From contig CAIKAS010000200.1 in NCBI GenBank assembly GCA_903825445.1, positions 45,968 through 109,967 on the forward strand: 64,000 bases of DNA, given 5' to 3'. Each line of letters begins with the position of its first letter. Within the stretch, counting starts at the first letter, position 1. The position numbers and the translations under genes are program-made. The notes below the pieces were generated by a model. It was not told where the DNA came from and ran no database searches. It worked only from the letters and a program-made list of their open reading frames with translations. The DNA is from an uncultured Acidobacteriia bacterium (lineage in GTDB: Bacteria; Acidobacteriota; Terriglobia; Bryobacterales; Bryobacteraceae). Below are positions 20,580 through 30,268 of this stretch, piece by piece.

Positions 20580-21466
20580 TTCCGATAATACCTATCCTTG
20601 TGCTGGCGAGCGCCTCTCCGTGCCACGCCATCGCAGGCCAGCAGATTATGGGAAGCGATCTGGCCGCCGCATCTCCGACGTTCGCCGCTTTACCGGCGGA
20701 CCTGTTGGCCGGATACGCACCGCAACCTGGCTCGCAACGCGTTTTTAGTGCCGCGGAACTTATGCGGATTGCCGAGGCCAATGGAATTGGTGCGGCATCC
20801 CCGGCGCCTATATGTTTTGAACGGCCGACCGCTCCGCTTGAACAGGCGAAGGTTGGGCAGGCCATGCGCGATGCCCTGGGGCCCGGCGACTTCCAGCTCC
20901 AGATCGTTGAACTCAGCAAATACCCGGCACCGGTCGGGCGGCTCGTTTTTCCACGCGAAATGCTGGGGCCCCAGTCCCCACAAAGCATTGCTGTCTGGAA
21001 CGGCTATGTCGAATACGATGGCGGCAGATTTCCGGTTTGGGCACGCGTTCATCTGACCTCGCATCAACGCACCGTGACTGCGGTCAGAGATCTCCGGCCT
21101 GGCCATCGTATCGCGGAAAGTGACGTGCGGATCGAAGAGACAGACGGAAATCTGCCACGAACTCCACCCTTGACTTCTCTGGACGCCGTGGTGGGGCGTA
21201 ATCCGCGGCATTTCATAACTGCCGGCACAGTCGTTGGCGCGCCGGATCTTGCGGAATCCGCTGAGGTGGAAGCCGGAGACGTCGTAATCGTTGAGGTTCA
21301 AAGCGGGCCGACTGTCCTGTCCTTTGAGGCAAAAGCGGAGTCGGCTGGGCGACGTGGCGACACAATTTCATTGCGCAATTCGTCCAGCGGGAAATTATTC
21401 CGCGCCTGCGTTACGGCCAGGGATCGCGCACTGGTCGAATGTCACTCACTGGAACAATCCGAATGA
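20576..21466 (+). CDS. flgA: Flagellar P-ring assembly chaperone FlgA
   Basis: SAF-like region RTVTAVRDLRPGHRIAESDVRIEE...LDAVVGRNPRHFITAGTVV; 4-nt overlap with flgG. Confidence 0.85.
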   Translation: MIPIIPILVLASASPCHAIAGQQIMGSDLAAASPTFAALPADLLAGYAPQPGSQRVFSAAELMRIAEANGIGAASPAPICFERPTAPLEQAKVGQAMRDALGPGDFQLQIVELSKYPAPVGRLVFPREMLGPQSPQSIAVWNGYVEYDGGRFPVWARVHLTSHQRTVTAVRDLRPGHRIAESDVRIEETDGNLPRTPPLTSLDAVVGRNPRHFITAGTVVGAPDLAESAEVEAGDVVIVEVQSGPTVLSFEAKAESAGRRGDTISLRNSSSGKLFRACVTARDRALVECHSLEQSE

Positions 21467-22164
21467 AGAGCAACATACCGGCAATATCGATTCTGGCTTT
21501 GTTCCTTGCGGTTCAGGGTTCAGCCGGCATTCTTCCCAAAAAGAAGCCCCCGCAGCCCGCGGCACTGGACAGGTATGCTTCCGAGGCGGCGCAACAGGCG
21601 CAAAGCCAGTCCCCAACCGAGGGATCGCTGTGGACTCCGCTCGCTCAGTTCGCCGACCTTGGCCGCGATTTGAAGGCCAGCCAGGTCAACGATCTGGTGA
21701 CGATTGTCGTTAGTGAACAGGCATCGGCAGTGTCCAGCGGCGCGACGCAGACTTCACGCAAGTCCAGCGTGGCCGCATCCATAACCGGCCTGGTCGGGGT
21801 CAAGAGCGCGGCCAGTGCTTTGGCAAACCTGGCCAATACGTCGAACGATACCGAGTTGAATGGCAGCGGGACCACCAGTCGGCAAACCGCTATTACAACA
21901 ACGATGAGCGCCCGAGTCACAAAGGTACTTCCGAATGGCTACATGCTGCTCGAGGGCACGAAAAATGTGCAGGTGAATTCCGATTACCAGACCATTACTG
22001 TGCGGGGCATTGTCCGGCCGGCCGATCTTGCGTCAGACAATTCCGTCCCATCGAATCGCCTGGCACAAATGGAAGTCACGCTGGATGGCAAGGGCGTGAT
22101 TGTCGATGCAATCCACCGTCCCAATATTCTCTATCGGATTCTTCTGGGGTTACTGCCCTTTTAG
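21463..22164 (+). CDS. flgH: Flagellar L-ring protein FlgH
   Basis: LKASQVNDLVTIVVSEQASAVSSGATQTSRKSS...ATKVLPNGYMLLEGTKNVQVNSDYQTITVRGIVRPADL. Confidence 0.94.
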   Translation: MKSNIPAISILALFLAVQGSAGILPKKKPPQPAALDRYASEAAQQAQSQSPTEGSLWTPLAQFADLGRDLKASQVNDLVTIVVSEQASAVSSGATQTSRKSSVAASITGLVGVKSAASALANLANTSNDTELNGSGTTSRQTAITTTMSARVTKVLPNGYMLLEGTKNVQVNSDYQTITVRGIVRPADLASDNSVPSNRLAQMEVTLDGKGVIVDAIHRPNILYRILLGLLPF

Positions 22165-22175
22165 GCTTCCAGCTC

Positions 22176-23276
22176 ATGACGCGAATTACACCACTTCTGC
22201 TGGCTTGCGCTCTGTGTGCACCCTGTATCGGATCGGCAGCTCGTCTCAAGGAACTTGTATCCATTGAAGGCGTGCGAGACAACCAACTTGTTGGGTACGG
22301 ACTCGTAGTGGGCCTGAACGGCACGGGGGACAGAAAGCAGACACTTTTCTCCACACAGAGTCTCGCCAATATGCTGGCTCGAATGGGCGTCACTGTTGAC
22401 CCGACTCAAATCACAGTAAAGAATGTAGCCGCCGTTATGGTTACTGCCACTCTGCCTGCCTTTATTCAGCCTGGCGCAAGAATCGACGTGACAGCTTCGT
22501 CGATCGGAGACGCCGCGAACCTGCAGGGTGGATTGCTTGTCCTCACTAGTCTGAAGGGTACAGATGGACAGGTTTATGCAATTGCTCAGGGTTCGGTGGT
22601 CACGGGCGGCTTTGTGGCAAGCGGCCGCGCAGGGACAAGCCAGACGGTGAATCATCCGACCGCCGGCCGCATTCCCGAAGGCGCCATCGTGGAACACGCT
22701 TCCCCTCTGCCGGATCTGTCAAAGAATCTGCACCTGCAGCTTCGCGACATGGATTTCACCACTGCGTCGCGAATTGCGGAGGTCCTGAATAAGAAATTTA
22801 GCGATGGCAAGCCCCTGGCCCGCGCCGACAATGGAAGGGTTGTCACGGTCCCGGTGCCGGCGGAATGGGGTAGTCACCCTGCTGATTTCATCGCGGAACT
22901 CGAGAACATAACCGTGGATACGGATGCGCCATCCCGCGTGATTGTAAATGAACGCACAGGCACGATTGTTATGGGTAAGCAGGTTCACGTTGCGCCGGTC
23001 GCCATCATGCATGGCAACCTGAGCGTCCAAATCCAAACCACTTACTCCGTTTCCCAGCCACTGCCAAATTCACAGGGAACCACCCAGGTGGTACCTCAGG
23101 AGAAGGTCGGCGCAACCGAAGAGCGTGCCCGCGATGTTGTTCTGCAGAATGGCGCCACGGTTGAAGACCTTGTTCGCGCGTTGAGTGCTATCGGCTCCAC
23201 TCCCCGCGACATCATCGCGATACTGCAGGCGCTTCGCGCTGCAGGCGCGCTCGAAGCCGAAGTAGAGGTGATTTAA
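22176..23276 (+). CDS. flgI: Flagellar P-ring protein FlgI
   Basis: RLKELVSIEGVRDNQLVGYGLVVGLNGTGD...VIVNERTGTIVMG...VEDLVRALSAIGSTPRDIIAILQALRAAGAL. Confidence 0.97.
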   Translation: MTRITPLLLACALCAPCIGSAARLKELVSIEGVRDNQLVGYGLVVGLNGTGDRKQTLFSTQSLANMLARMGVTVDPTQITVKNVAAVMVTATLPAFIQPGARIDVTASSIGDAANLQGGLLVLTSLKGTDGQVYAIAQGSVVTGGFVASGRAGTSQTVNHPTAGRIPEGAIVEHASPLPDLSKNLHLQLRDMDFTTASRIAEVLNKKFSDGKPLARADNGRVVTVPVPAEWGSHPADFIAELENITVDTDAPSRVIVNERTGTIVMGKQVHVAPVAIMHGNLSVQIQTTYSVSQPLPNSQGTTQVVPQEKVGATEERARDVVLQNGATVEDLVRALSAIGSTPRDIIAILQALRAAGALEAEVEVI

Positions 23277-23279
23277 GAA

Positions 23280-23594
23280 ATGACCGACAGTATTGCCAGT
23301 TCTGCACTGGCCAGCATTTCCGACCCGGTTCCATCAAAGAGCAGTAACAGCCCCGCAAAGATACACGAGGCCGCTGTACAGTTTGAGTCTATGCTCATCG
23401 ATCAGGTTCTCAAATTGGCGCGCGAGGCGGGCGGCTCCTCATTTACTGGAACCGAAGATGACGAGGCGGGACAGACCGGATACGAATTGGGCGAACAGGA
23501 GTTTTCTAAAATGCTGGCGTCCGCCGGAGGTCTTGGACTAGCTCCGATGATCGAGGCTGGCCTGCGAAAGAACTCGGCAGCTGCAGGGCAATGA
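23280..23594 (+). CDS. flgJ: FlgJ-like rod-binding protein (no muramidase domain)
   Basis: KIHEAAVQFESMLIDQVLKLAREAGG...EQEFSKMLASAGGLGLAPMIEAGL. Confidence 0.8.
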   Translation: MTDSIASSALASISDPVPSKSSNSPAKIHEAAVQFESMLIDQVLKLAREAGGSSFTGTEDDEAGQTGYELGEQEFSKMLASAGGLGLAPMIEAGLRKNSAAAGQ

Positions 23595-24328
23595 GGCACA
23601 GCGCAAAGGCTTCGACCTGTCTGTCGCTGGCCGTCTTAATTGGCACGACGCTTTCCGGAATGACATGGGCTCAGCCCATCGCCCGTGCCACGGCCACTCC
23701 CGCCAGCCCGAAGCCGGCTACAACTACTCTTCCATCCGCGCCTTCTGCGGCAGATCAGCAAATGAGTGCCCGGCAAAGTATGGAAGAATCTATCGCCAGG
23801 CAAAAAGCGGCCATACAGACGCAGCTCGGCAACGCACCGGCCGATGGGTTCTTTGTCACAGGATGGCTCAGTGCCCCGCCTACTCTATCCGTGGCTGCGG
23901 ATTGCACACCAGCCAACCCTGGTGAAACCGACGCCGCCATCAAGGATGCCGCTGATGCGGAACATCTGAATCCTGCCCTGATCAGCGCAGTAGTCCGGCA
24001 GGAGTCGGATTACGACCCTTGTGCCGTTTCCGCAAAGGGCGCGATGGGGCTCATGCAACTCATGCCAGAGACCGCAGCGCAATTCAGTGTTGACGACCCC
24101 TTTGATGTCCGGGAGAATATTGCGGCGGGTGCCCGCTATCTTAAGCAGTTGCTGGGACGTTACAAGGGCGATTTGAGACTGGCACTCGCCGCTTACAACG
24201 CCGGGCCGAAGAAGGTGGATGGCGACCCTCCCGCTGAACCGGACATTACCGAAACGCAGGACTACGTCGACCGCATCGTAAAGGCCCTGGACGGCGCCTC
24301 CGCCGAAACGGACGCCGCCATCAGGTAA
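23591..24328 (+). CDS. SLT-family lytic transglycosylase
   Basis: NPALISAVVRQESDYDPCAVSAKGAMGLMQLMPETAAQFSVDDPFDVRENIAAGARYLKQLLGRYKGDLRLALAAYNAGPKKV. Confidence 0.93.
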   Translation: MRHSAKASTCLSLAVLIGTTLSGMTWAQPIARATATPASPKPATTTLPSAPSAADQQMSARQSMEESIARQKAAIQTQLGNAPADGFFVTGWLSAPPTLSVAADCTPANPGETDAAIKDAADAEHLNPALISAVVRQESDYDPCAVSAKGAMGLMQLMPETAAQFSVDDPFDVRENIAAGARYLKQLLGRYKGDLRLALAAYNAGPKKVDGDPPAEPDITETQDYVDRIVKALDGASAETDAAIR

Positions 24329-24344
24329 TCGCCGTAAGCTTACG

Positions 24345-25910
24345 TTGGTTAACGCCGGAGATATGTCCGATGAGGCCAGTATGGCAAGAGGAGCCTCTTT
24401 TTTCGGTATCTGTACGCTGTGTTTGCTCGCGGCTTCTGCTGCGCATGGCGACGACACGTTCTATTCCCACGGAACATCGCAGGTTATCCTCATGTCGCCC
24501 GACACTATCGTCGCTGCTGCGGACAGTCGCAACACTTCTTATGCGGCTCTGCGGGATGGCACGGCGGTTCGTGACAATAGCGAGCGCTGCAACCTGCGCC
24601 GCCTGGATGGCATCATTGCCATGGCCGCTGGTCTCTCACGGGTCGGTGATTTCGACACACTCGACACGATTGACACCCTGTATAGGCCCGGTGATTCAGT
24701 GCGTACCGTCGCAGCACGAGTTCGTGACGCGATTCCCCCTCCCCTGTTGACCGCTATACAGGAGTTACGACGGTCGCTCAACGGCCGCATGGACGGTATG
24801 CGGCCGGCAAATCAGGTCACGCTCGAAGTCGCTATCATGGGACCCCAGGACGGCGCTGTCGCCATTGACGTGGTGACATTTCGCTTCGGGGGCACCGATA
24901 TGGATCCCCAAATTACTAGTTCTGAGTTTACGTGCCCGGGCGACTGCCCGGCGGGACACGCGGCCATCTATCTCGGAGTACATGACTCCATCGACCGCAT
25001 TATCGGCGCGAATCCCGATCTTGGTGCGCAGCCAACGCCCGAGAATGTCCGATTGCTCGCGGGTCTGGAGTACCTGAATCATCCGGACACTGTTGGCGGC
25101 GAACTCTCAGTCTTGAAAATTGAACGATCGGGCATAATGTTCCTGCAGCCCGGGGCTTGCGGGTTCAGCGATACCGTCACTTTGCAAAGAGTCGCGCCGA
25201 AGGCCGGAAGCAGCATGAAGGCGCAGACGCGGGACGCAGAGTTATTTGGCGCCGAACTGAGTGATCGGCTTGAAGCCATCCCGGATCTCATCGTCCACGA
25301 AGTTGCGACGCGCCATGCAAGACAAGGGCATCGCATCCAGACTGACGTTGTCGAAGCGGAAGTTCAGATTGTGGGGGATGAACAAGCGTACTCCGCCATC
25401 AGCAGGAACGGCAGGCCGTGTGCCACTATGTCAGACATACCCGGTGCCTGGGCGGATGGTGGATTGGCCACCATACTCCAGGTGACCCGCTCCGCCATTC
25501 AATCCCGGGTGCTGTCTTCTGTTAGCCGGATTACCGCATCCGGGGCACACCAGCTTGGCATTGCCTTCGACGTTCCATCTGCTGATCACATCTGGTCTAT
25601 TACGATCGGGGACAAACGCTACAGCCTTGATCTTCAGGGAACCGTTTGGATTGACCAGACAACCGGGAAGCTTGCTGAGATCCACTGGCAGAGCAGCGGC
25701 GGACTCGTCCAGGCCGCCGAGCACATCACCGGCATTACGTGGGGCGTTACCTTCGCTCCTGTGTCCGTGGCAGGCAAGCAATACGATATACCGGAAACAT
25801 CCACCTACCGGATAAACTTCGACAACGCATCCGGTCGCACTGACTGGATTGATACTCGTTTTTCGGGATTTCGTCGCTTCGGAGCCTCAAGTAATATTTC
25901 GTTCGAATAA
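24345..25910 (+). CDS. Secreted proteasome-like Ntn-hydrolase candidate (tandem copy 1)
   Basis: N-terminal signal-like segment followed by SHG-TSQVILMSPDTIVAAADSR, which aligns without gaps to the proteasome beta Thr1-to-Arg19 region. Start possibly at internal MARGASFFG. Confidence 0.55.
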   Translation: MVNAGDMSDEASMARGASFFGICTLCLLAASAAHGDDTFYSHGTSQVILMSPDTIVAAADSRNTSYAALRDGTAVRDNSERCNLRRLDGIIAMAAGLSRVGDFDTLDTIDTLYRPGDSVRTVAARVRDAIPPPLLTAIQELRRSLNGRMDGMRPANQVTLEVAIMGPQDGAVAIDVVTFRFGGTDMDPQITSSEFTCPGDCPAGHAAIYLGVHDSIDRIIGANPDLGAQPTPENVRLLAGLEYLNHPDTVGGELSVLKIERSGIMFLQPGACGFSDTVTLQRVAPKAGSSMKAQTRDAELFGAELSDRLEAIPDLIVHEVATRHARQGHRIQTDVVEAEVQIVGDEQAYSAISRNGRPCATMSDIPGAWADGGLATILQVTRSAIQSRVLSSVSRITASGAHQLGIAFDVPSADHIWSITIGDKRYSLDLQGTVWIDQTTGKLAEIHWQSSGGLVQAAEHITGITWGVTFAPVSVAGKQYDIPETSTYRINFDNASGRTDWIDTRFSGFRRFGASSNISFE

Positions 25911-25996
25911 AAAAGCAGCCATCGCCGCACGACCTCTGTAAGCATATCGGCACTAACCATTGTTGTAACCGGAACTCATCAGCCACGACCGATGAG

Positions 25997-27523
25997 TTGG
26001 TTATGAACAAAGGCGAGTCCAACCGGCTCTTCGTCCCGCTATTCCTCTTCGCCGCCTCCATCGTGAACGCGGCTATTCCTTCGTATTCCCACGGTACCTC
26101 GGAGGTCATACTCATGTCGCCCGGAACAATCGTGGCCGCGGCAGACAGCAAGGAAGTCTCGTATCTCTTTCTTAGCGATGGTAGTTCCGTGAGTGACAAC
26201 AAAGAGGTTTGCAAAGCACGTCGGGTTGGCTCAGTGCTGGCCCTGGCTGCGGGCTATGTGCAGATTGGCGATTTCAATATCTTCGATGAAATCGAAACTC
26301 TGTACCATGAGGGTGATTCGGTTGAGACGCTTGCAGCGCGACTTCGTGATATCCTACCCGGCCGATTGGGGACAGTGGTGAATCTGGTCAACGACGCGAG
26401 CGGGAAAAAATTGGAAAAAGAAGTTTCTGGAAATGATCTGCTGCAGATAGCATTGATCGGTAATGAAGGCGGCGCACCCGCACTCCACATCATTTCGTTC
26501 GCGCTGGTTCAGGGCAAAGAACCTCACCTTGGCGTCGCTTTAAACGAGCGGCGCTGCCCCGGCGACTGCAGCAATGGCTCCGCCGCGTTCTATCTGGGGG
26601 TTCATGATGCCGTCGATGAGTATGTTCGCAAAGTGCCATCACTTGCCGCGAACGCCACCATTGATAACGCCATGCTGCTTTCCGGGCTCGAATACGCCAG
26701 CCGTCCCGATATTGTGGGCGGCAGGGCTTCACTGTTTCGCGTGGACTCCCCCGGAATTTCTGTTGTAGAGTCTGGAGCGTGTTCTCCTGAACAGGTTGAG
26801 CCGCGTTCTCTCCCTGGTGTGACCACGATATCCAGCACCACCCCATCCGGCCTGCCTATAATCGGAGAACTCGACCGGCGAATTGCCGCCGTGCCTAACA
26901 TTGTGTGTCATGAAACCACTGCCCGCTTTTCGAAGCACGGCAGCCAGACTCAGTCGGACAGTTTCGACGCCGAAGTGAGCATCGCCGAAGACCGGGAGAT
27001 GTATTCTTCCATCCACCGAAACGGCAAGGCCTATAACCGGATATCCGACATGCCGGGGGCATGGGCTGAGGGGGAACTGACAACCATGCTTAAGATTACA
27101 CGCGACGCCATTCAGAATCATAGTTTTCAGATGGTCTCCCGCGTGGCGGCAGGGGGTCAGCGGGAGGTTGGGGTTGAATTCCGTGTCACCGCAGCGGAGA
27201 ACGCATGGACACTGACTGTGGGTAAAGAACGTTTCGCGATGGCTTTTGACGGAACGGCCTGGTTCTCGGCCGACTCCGGCGACCTCACCGAGATTACCTG
27301 GCATAGTGTCGACCTGCAGTTGCCATCTCGCATCGGGATCTCGCAAATTGCCTGGACTACCGTCTTCCAGGACACCAAAGTCGCAGATGACTCCTTCGTA
27401 GTCCCGGTGGTGGCGACCTATAGCGTGCAATATGCAGATCGTTGCCGTCGCTCAGACTGGACTGAAGCGCGTTTCACGGACTTCCGTCGGTTTGCTGCTT
27501 TGAGCAGTATCAATTACAACTAA
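25997..27523 (+). CDS. Secreted proteasome-like Ntn-hydrolase candidate (tandem copy 2)
   Basis: Paralogue of the preceding ORF along its length (SHGTSEVILMSPGTIVAAADSK, RCPGDC, ISDMPGAWAEG, DFRRFAALSSINYN); likely start MNKGESNRLF at 26003. Confidence 0.55.
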   Translation: MVMNKGESNRLFVPLFLFAASIVNAAIPSYSHGTSEVILMSPGTIVAAADSKEVSYLFLSDGSSVSDNKEVCKARRVGSVLALAAGYVQIGDFNIFDEIETLYHEGDSVETLAARLRDILPGRLGTVVNLVNDASGKKLEKEVSGNDLLQIALIGNEGGAPALHIISFALVQGKEPHLGVALNERRCPGDCSNGSAAFYLGVHDAVDEYVRKVPSLAANATIDNAMLLSGLEYASRPDIVGGRASLFRVDSPGISVVESGACSPEQVEPRSLPGVTTISSTTPSGLPIIGELDRRIAAVPNIVCHETTARFSKHGSQTQSDSFDAEVSIAEDREMYSSIHRNGKAYNRISDMPGAWAEGELTTMLKITRDAIQNHSFQMVSRVAAGGQREVGVEFRVTAAENAWTLTVGKERFAMAFDGTAWFSADSGDLTEITWHSVDLQLPSRIGISQIAWTTVFQDTKVADDSFVVPVVATYSVQYADRCRRSDWTEARFTDFRRFAALSSINYN

Positions 27524-27577
27524 CCAGAACACCGGTAGGTTCCTCCCGCATCCCGGAAATCACAAGGGTAATGGACG

Positions 27578-29326
27578 ATGAGTGTGCATGTGAGACGTTC
27601 CCGGATCCTCCTGACAGCCTTGATGTTTTTCGGTGCCTGCCTTCTTACTGCCCAGGGTGCCGCACCGACCGTATCGGCGCTGCCCACCAGCTTGACTTTC
27701 AACTGGCAGATGGGCGCGGCGATTCCGGCCTCGCAGGTTGTTTCGCTGAAAATTACTGCAGGAACGCCAGCGTATACCGCTACAGCGTCGGTCGCCACAC
27801 CCTGGCTGATTGCGACATCGAGCGCTGCTACGTTGCCAGCCGCACTGACCGTTTGGGTCAATCCATCCACGTTGACGCCGGGGACGTATGTCTCCACCGT
27901 CACGGTGACTGCCGCCGGTGCCGCAGGTCCGATCACTATTCCGATCACGCTTAATGTGACGCTCCCGCCGGGGAGTGCGGTCGTCGCACCCACCACACTG
28001 GCACTCGCGTCCCCGGGATCGCTCACAGGAACCTTCGCAATTACCGCCGGTCTTGCGCCCACCACCTTCACTGTCGTTTCCGGTGCCACATGGCTGACCG
28101 TCTCAGCCAACGCCGGAGCCGTATTGCCCAATGAAACTCAGACGCTCACAGTCACTGCCAATCCCGCGGCGCTCAACCCACAAGTTGCCGCCTATCCCGG
28201 AAAGCTGACTGTTACCACAACCGCCAATGGGGTTGCCACGACGCAGACCGTGACTGTCAATCTGACTGTGAATGCACAGACGCCAACAGTTGCGAGCGTC
28301 TGGCCATCACAGATTCCGGTGGGTTCGCCTAATACAACGCTCACTATTCAAGGCGTCAATTTCTACAGCGGAACGACGGTGACTGCCACTGGCTCGGCAA
28401 CTCCGTTGAAGCTGACGCTGGTGAGTTCCACTGTTCTGCTGGCGGTGCTTCCGGCTGCTCAGGTCGCAGCGGTCGGAGCCGTCAATTTGACCGTTACCAA
28501 CCCCGCGCCGGGTGGTGCAGCCGCGCCCTACGGTATTTCCGTCGGTAATGCTCCCTCTATTGCCGCGATCACTAACGCCGCGAGTTACTCGTTGGGTGCC
28601 GTCAGCCCGGGCGAAATGATTGCTATCTTCGGCCAGAATTTGGGGCCAACGCCGGCCGTGGATTTCACTGTGGCGGGCGGCTTTGTTCCCACCAGCGCGG
28701 GGGGCGTCTCAGTCACGATTGACGGGCAACCTGCTCCGATACTCTATGCGAGCGCTTCGCAGGTTACGGTTCAGGTGCCGTACACAGCGCAACTGGGAAC
28801 GGCGGCACTCGGCACCGCCAGAACAGTTGTATTAACTTATGGATTAGCAGCCCCCGTCTCCACGACTACGGATATTGTGGCTGCGGCCCCAGGCGTGTTC
28901 ACCATGAATGCCTCCGGCGTTGGTCAGGCGATCGTACTGAACATCGATCCGGTGACGTTCGCATACAGCGTCAACTCCGCCGCCAATCCCGCAAAGATAG
29001 GCAACGCCGTCACATTCTTTCTGACCGGTGAAGGCGATTACGCCAGTGCGACCTATGCGACTGAAACTGGCTTTATCGTGCCTGCCACTCCGCCCGTTGC
29101 CACAGGCGTCTATCCGGAGTTAGCGCCCCTTCCCACGGTGACTATAGGTGGCACGGCCGCGACCAGCGTAACTTACGCAGGTCCGATTCCCACGTGCATG
29201 CTGGGGCTCCTGCAGGTAAATGCCGTAGTGCCTGTTGGCGCAACGACGGGGAACGCAGTGCCACTTTTGGTCAACATTGGAGCGGGGCAGACACAGATCG
29301 GTCTGACCATGGCTGTTGCCCCGTAG
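27578..29326 (+). CDS. Secreted protein with BACON-like repeats, IPT/TIG domain and Solibacter-type C-terminal domain
   Basis: Signal peptide; IPVGSPNTTLTIQGVNFYSGTTV (IPT/TIG); IAAITNAASYSLGAVSPGEMIAIFGQNLGP (Soli_cterm-like). Confidence 0.78.
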   Translation: MSVHVRRSRILLTALMFFGACLLTAQGAAPTVSALPTSLTFNWQMGAAIPASQVVSLKITAGTPAYTATASVATPWLIATSSAATLPAALTVWVNPSTLTPGTYVSTVTVTAAGAAGPITIPITLNVTLPPGSAVVAPTTLALASPGSLTGTFAITAGLAPTTFTVVSGATWLTVSANAGAVLPNETQTLTVTANPAALNPQVAAYPGKLTVTTTANGVATTQTVTVNLTVNAQTPTVASVWPSQIPVGSPNTTLTIQGVNFYSGTTVTATGSATPLKLTLVSSTVLLAVLPAAQVAAVGAVNLTVTNPAPGGAAAPYGISVGNAPSIAAITNAASYSLGAVSPGEMIAIFGQNLGPTPAVDFTVAGGFVPTSAGGVSVTIDGQPAPILYASASQVTVQVPYTAQLGTAALGTARTVVLTYGLAAPVSTTTDIVAAAPGVFTMNASGVGQAIVLNIDPVTFAYSVNSAANPAKIGNAVTFFLTGEGDYASATYATETGFIVPATPPVATGVYPELAPLPTVTIGGTAATSVTYAGPIPTCMLGLLQVNAVVPVGATTGNAVPLLVNIGAGQTQIGLTMAVAP

Positions 29327-29367
29327 CCCTTCGAGAGTACGAACCAACCAGCCCGCGAGAGATATTT

Positions 29368-30135
29368 ATGAGCATCAGAAAATACAACCGAATTCCCCCA
29401 CTGACTTCACTGACGATTATCCTCGCGTTAGCTGCCACTTCAACTGTGGCCTCCGCCCAAACTGTCGCCGCAGTGTCGAACTTTGGACGAGCCACCCTGA
29501 GCATGCGCGATATCCAAACTTCATTCCTCCCGAGCGACGCCAGGACATCACAGGAAGTTCTGAAAGACCAGGCTATTACTGGTGCCGGCACTCAGGTTGC
29601 TGACAATCTGGCCGGCATGGCAGGCAGTAAACTCCTGACGGCGCCAGCCGGACTCGGGGGGCTGCCCGTACAGATCGGCCTGCAGGCACTGATAGGCATG
29701 AGAAAGCGAACGGTAAAGGGTTTCACTGTTTCCTATTTGCGGGGCCTGTCATCCGATACCGTGATTCCTGCCGGTGCGATCTCACTGAACGTCGACACCG
29801 ACCCGGGTACCTTGCAAAGTGCCGGCTTGCAATCTGGCATGCCGCTGCTGTTCCGCCTTCAGACGTCAGGCAAAGACTTTGCCCGCATCCTGCGCACCAG
29901 TCATATCTCCTACAAAGATCCCGGCGGCAGCATTCTTGCCGCAGATGTCCTGGGAACGGATCAGAATGTTGTGCCTTGTCAGACTGCAAGGGACGGCGAC
30001 AAAGTGACGCTCGTACCTGATCAGCCTCTGGAGGCGGGTGAGTACGCGGTGGTGCTGCCAACCACGCAAGTCGGTCCGGGAATCATCTCCCGCGAAGCTC
30101 TGGTCATGGCGTGGGATTTCAGGATTTCACAATAG
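29368..30135 (+). CDS. Hypothetical secreted protein
   Basis: Signal peptide MSIRKYNRIPPLTSLTIILALAATSTVASAQ; intact ORF downstream of the Soli_cterm protein. Confidence 0.6.
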   Translation: MSIRKYNRIPPLTSLTIILALAATSTVASAQTVAAVSNFGRATLSMRDIQTSFLPSDARTSQEVLKDQAITGAGTQVADNLAGMAGSKLLTAPAGLGGLPVQIGLQALIGMRKRTVKGFTVSYLRGLSSDTVIPAGAISLNVDTDPGTLQSAGLQSGMPLLFRLQTSGKDFARILRTSHISYKDPGGSILAADVLGTDQNVVPCQTARDGDKVTLVPDQPLEAGEYAVVLPTTQVGPGIISREALVMAWDFRISQ

Positions 30136-30268
30136 TGGACTCTTCCCGTGAATCGGCGAAATCTCGCCGATTGTCTTTAATTCGTCGGGCAACTGTCGTT
30201 TCGCCGACTGTAGTTTCAACGGCTTCGGGGTGCGTGCAGAACGGAACGGCAATTGCTTGTAAAGAGGC

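Noticed and set aside
26729-27430. 233 aa minus-strand ORF opposite the second Ntn-like gene
   Set aside because: Antisense shadow; the plus-strand ORF has a tandem paralogue and is the real gene.
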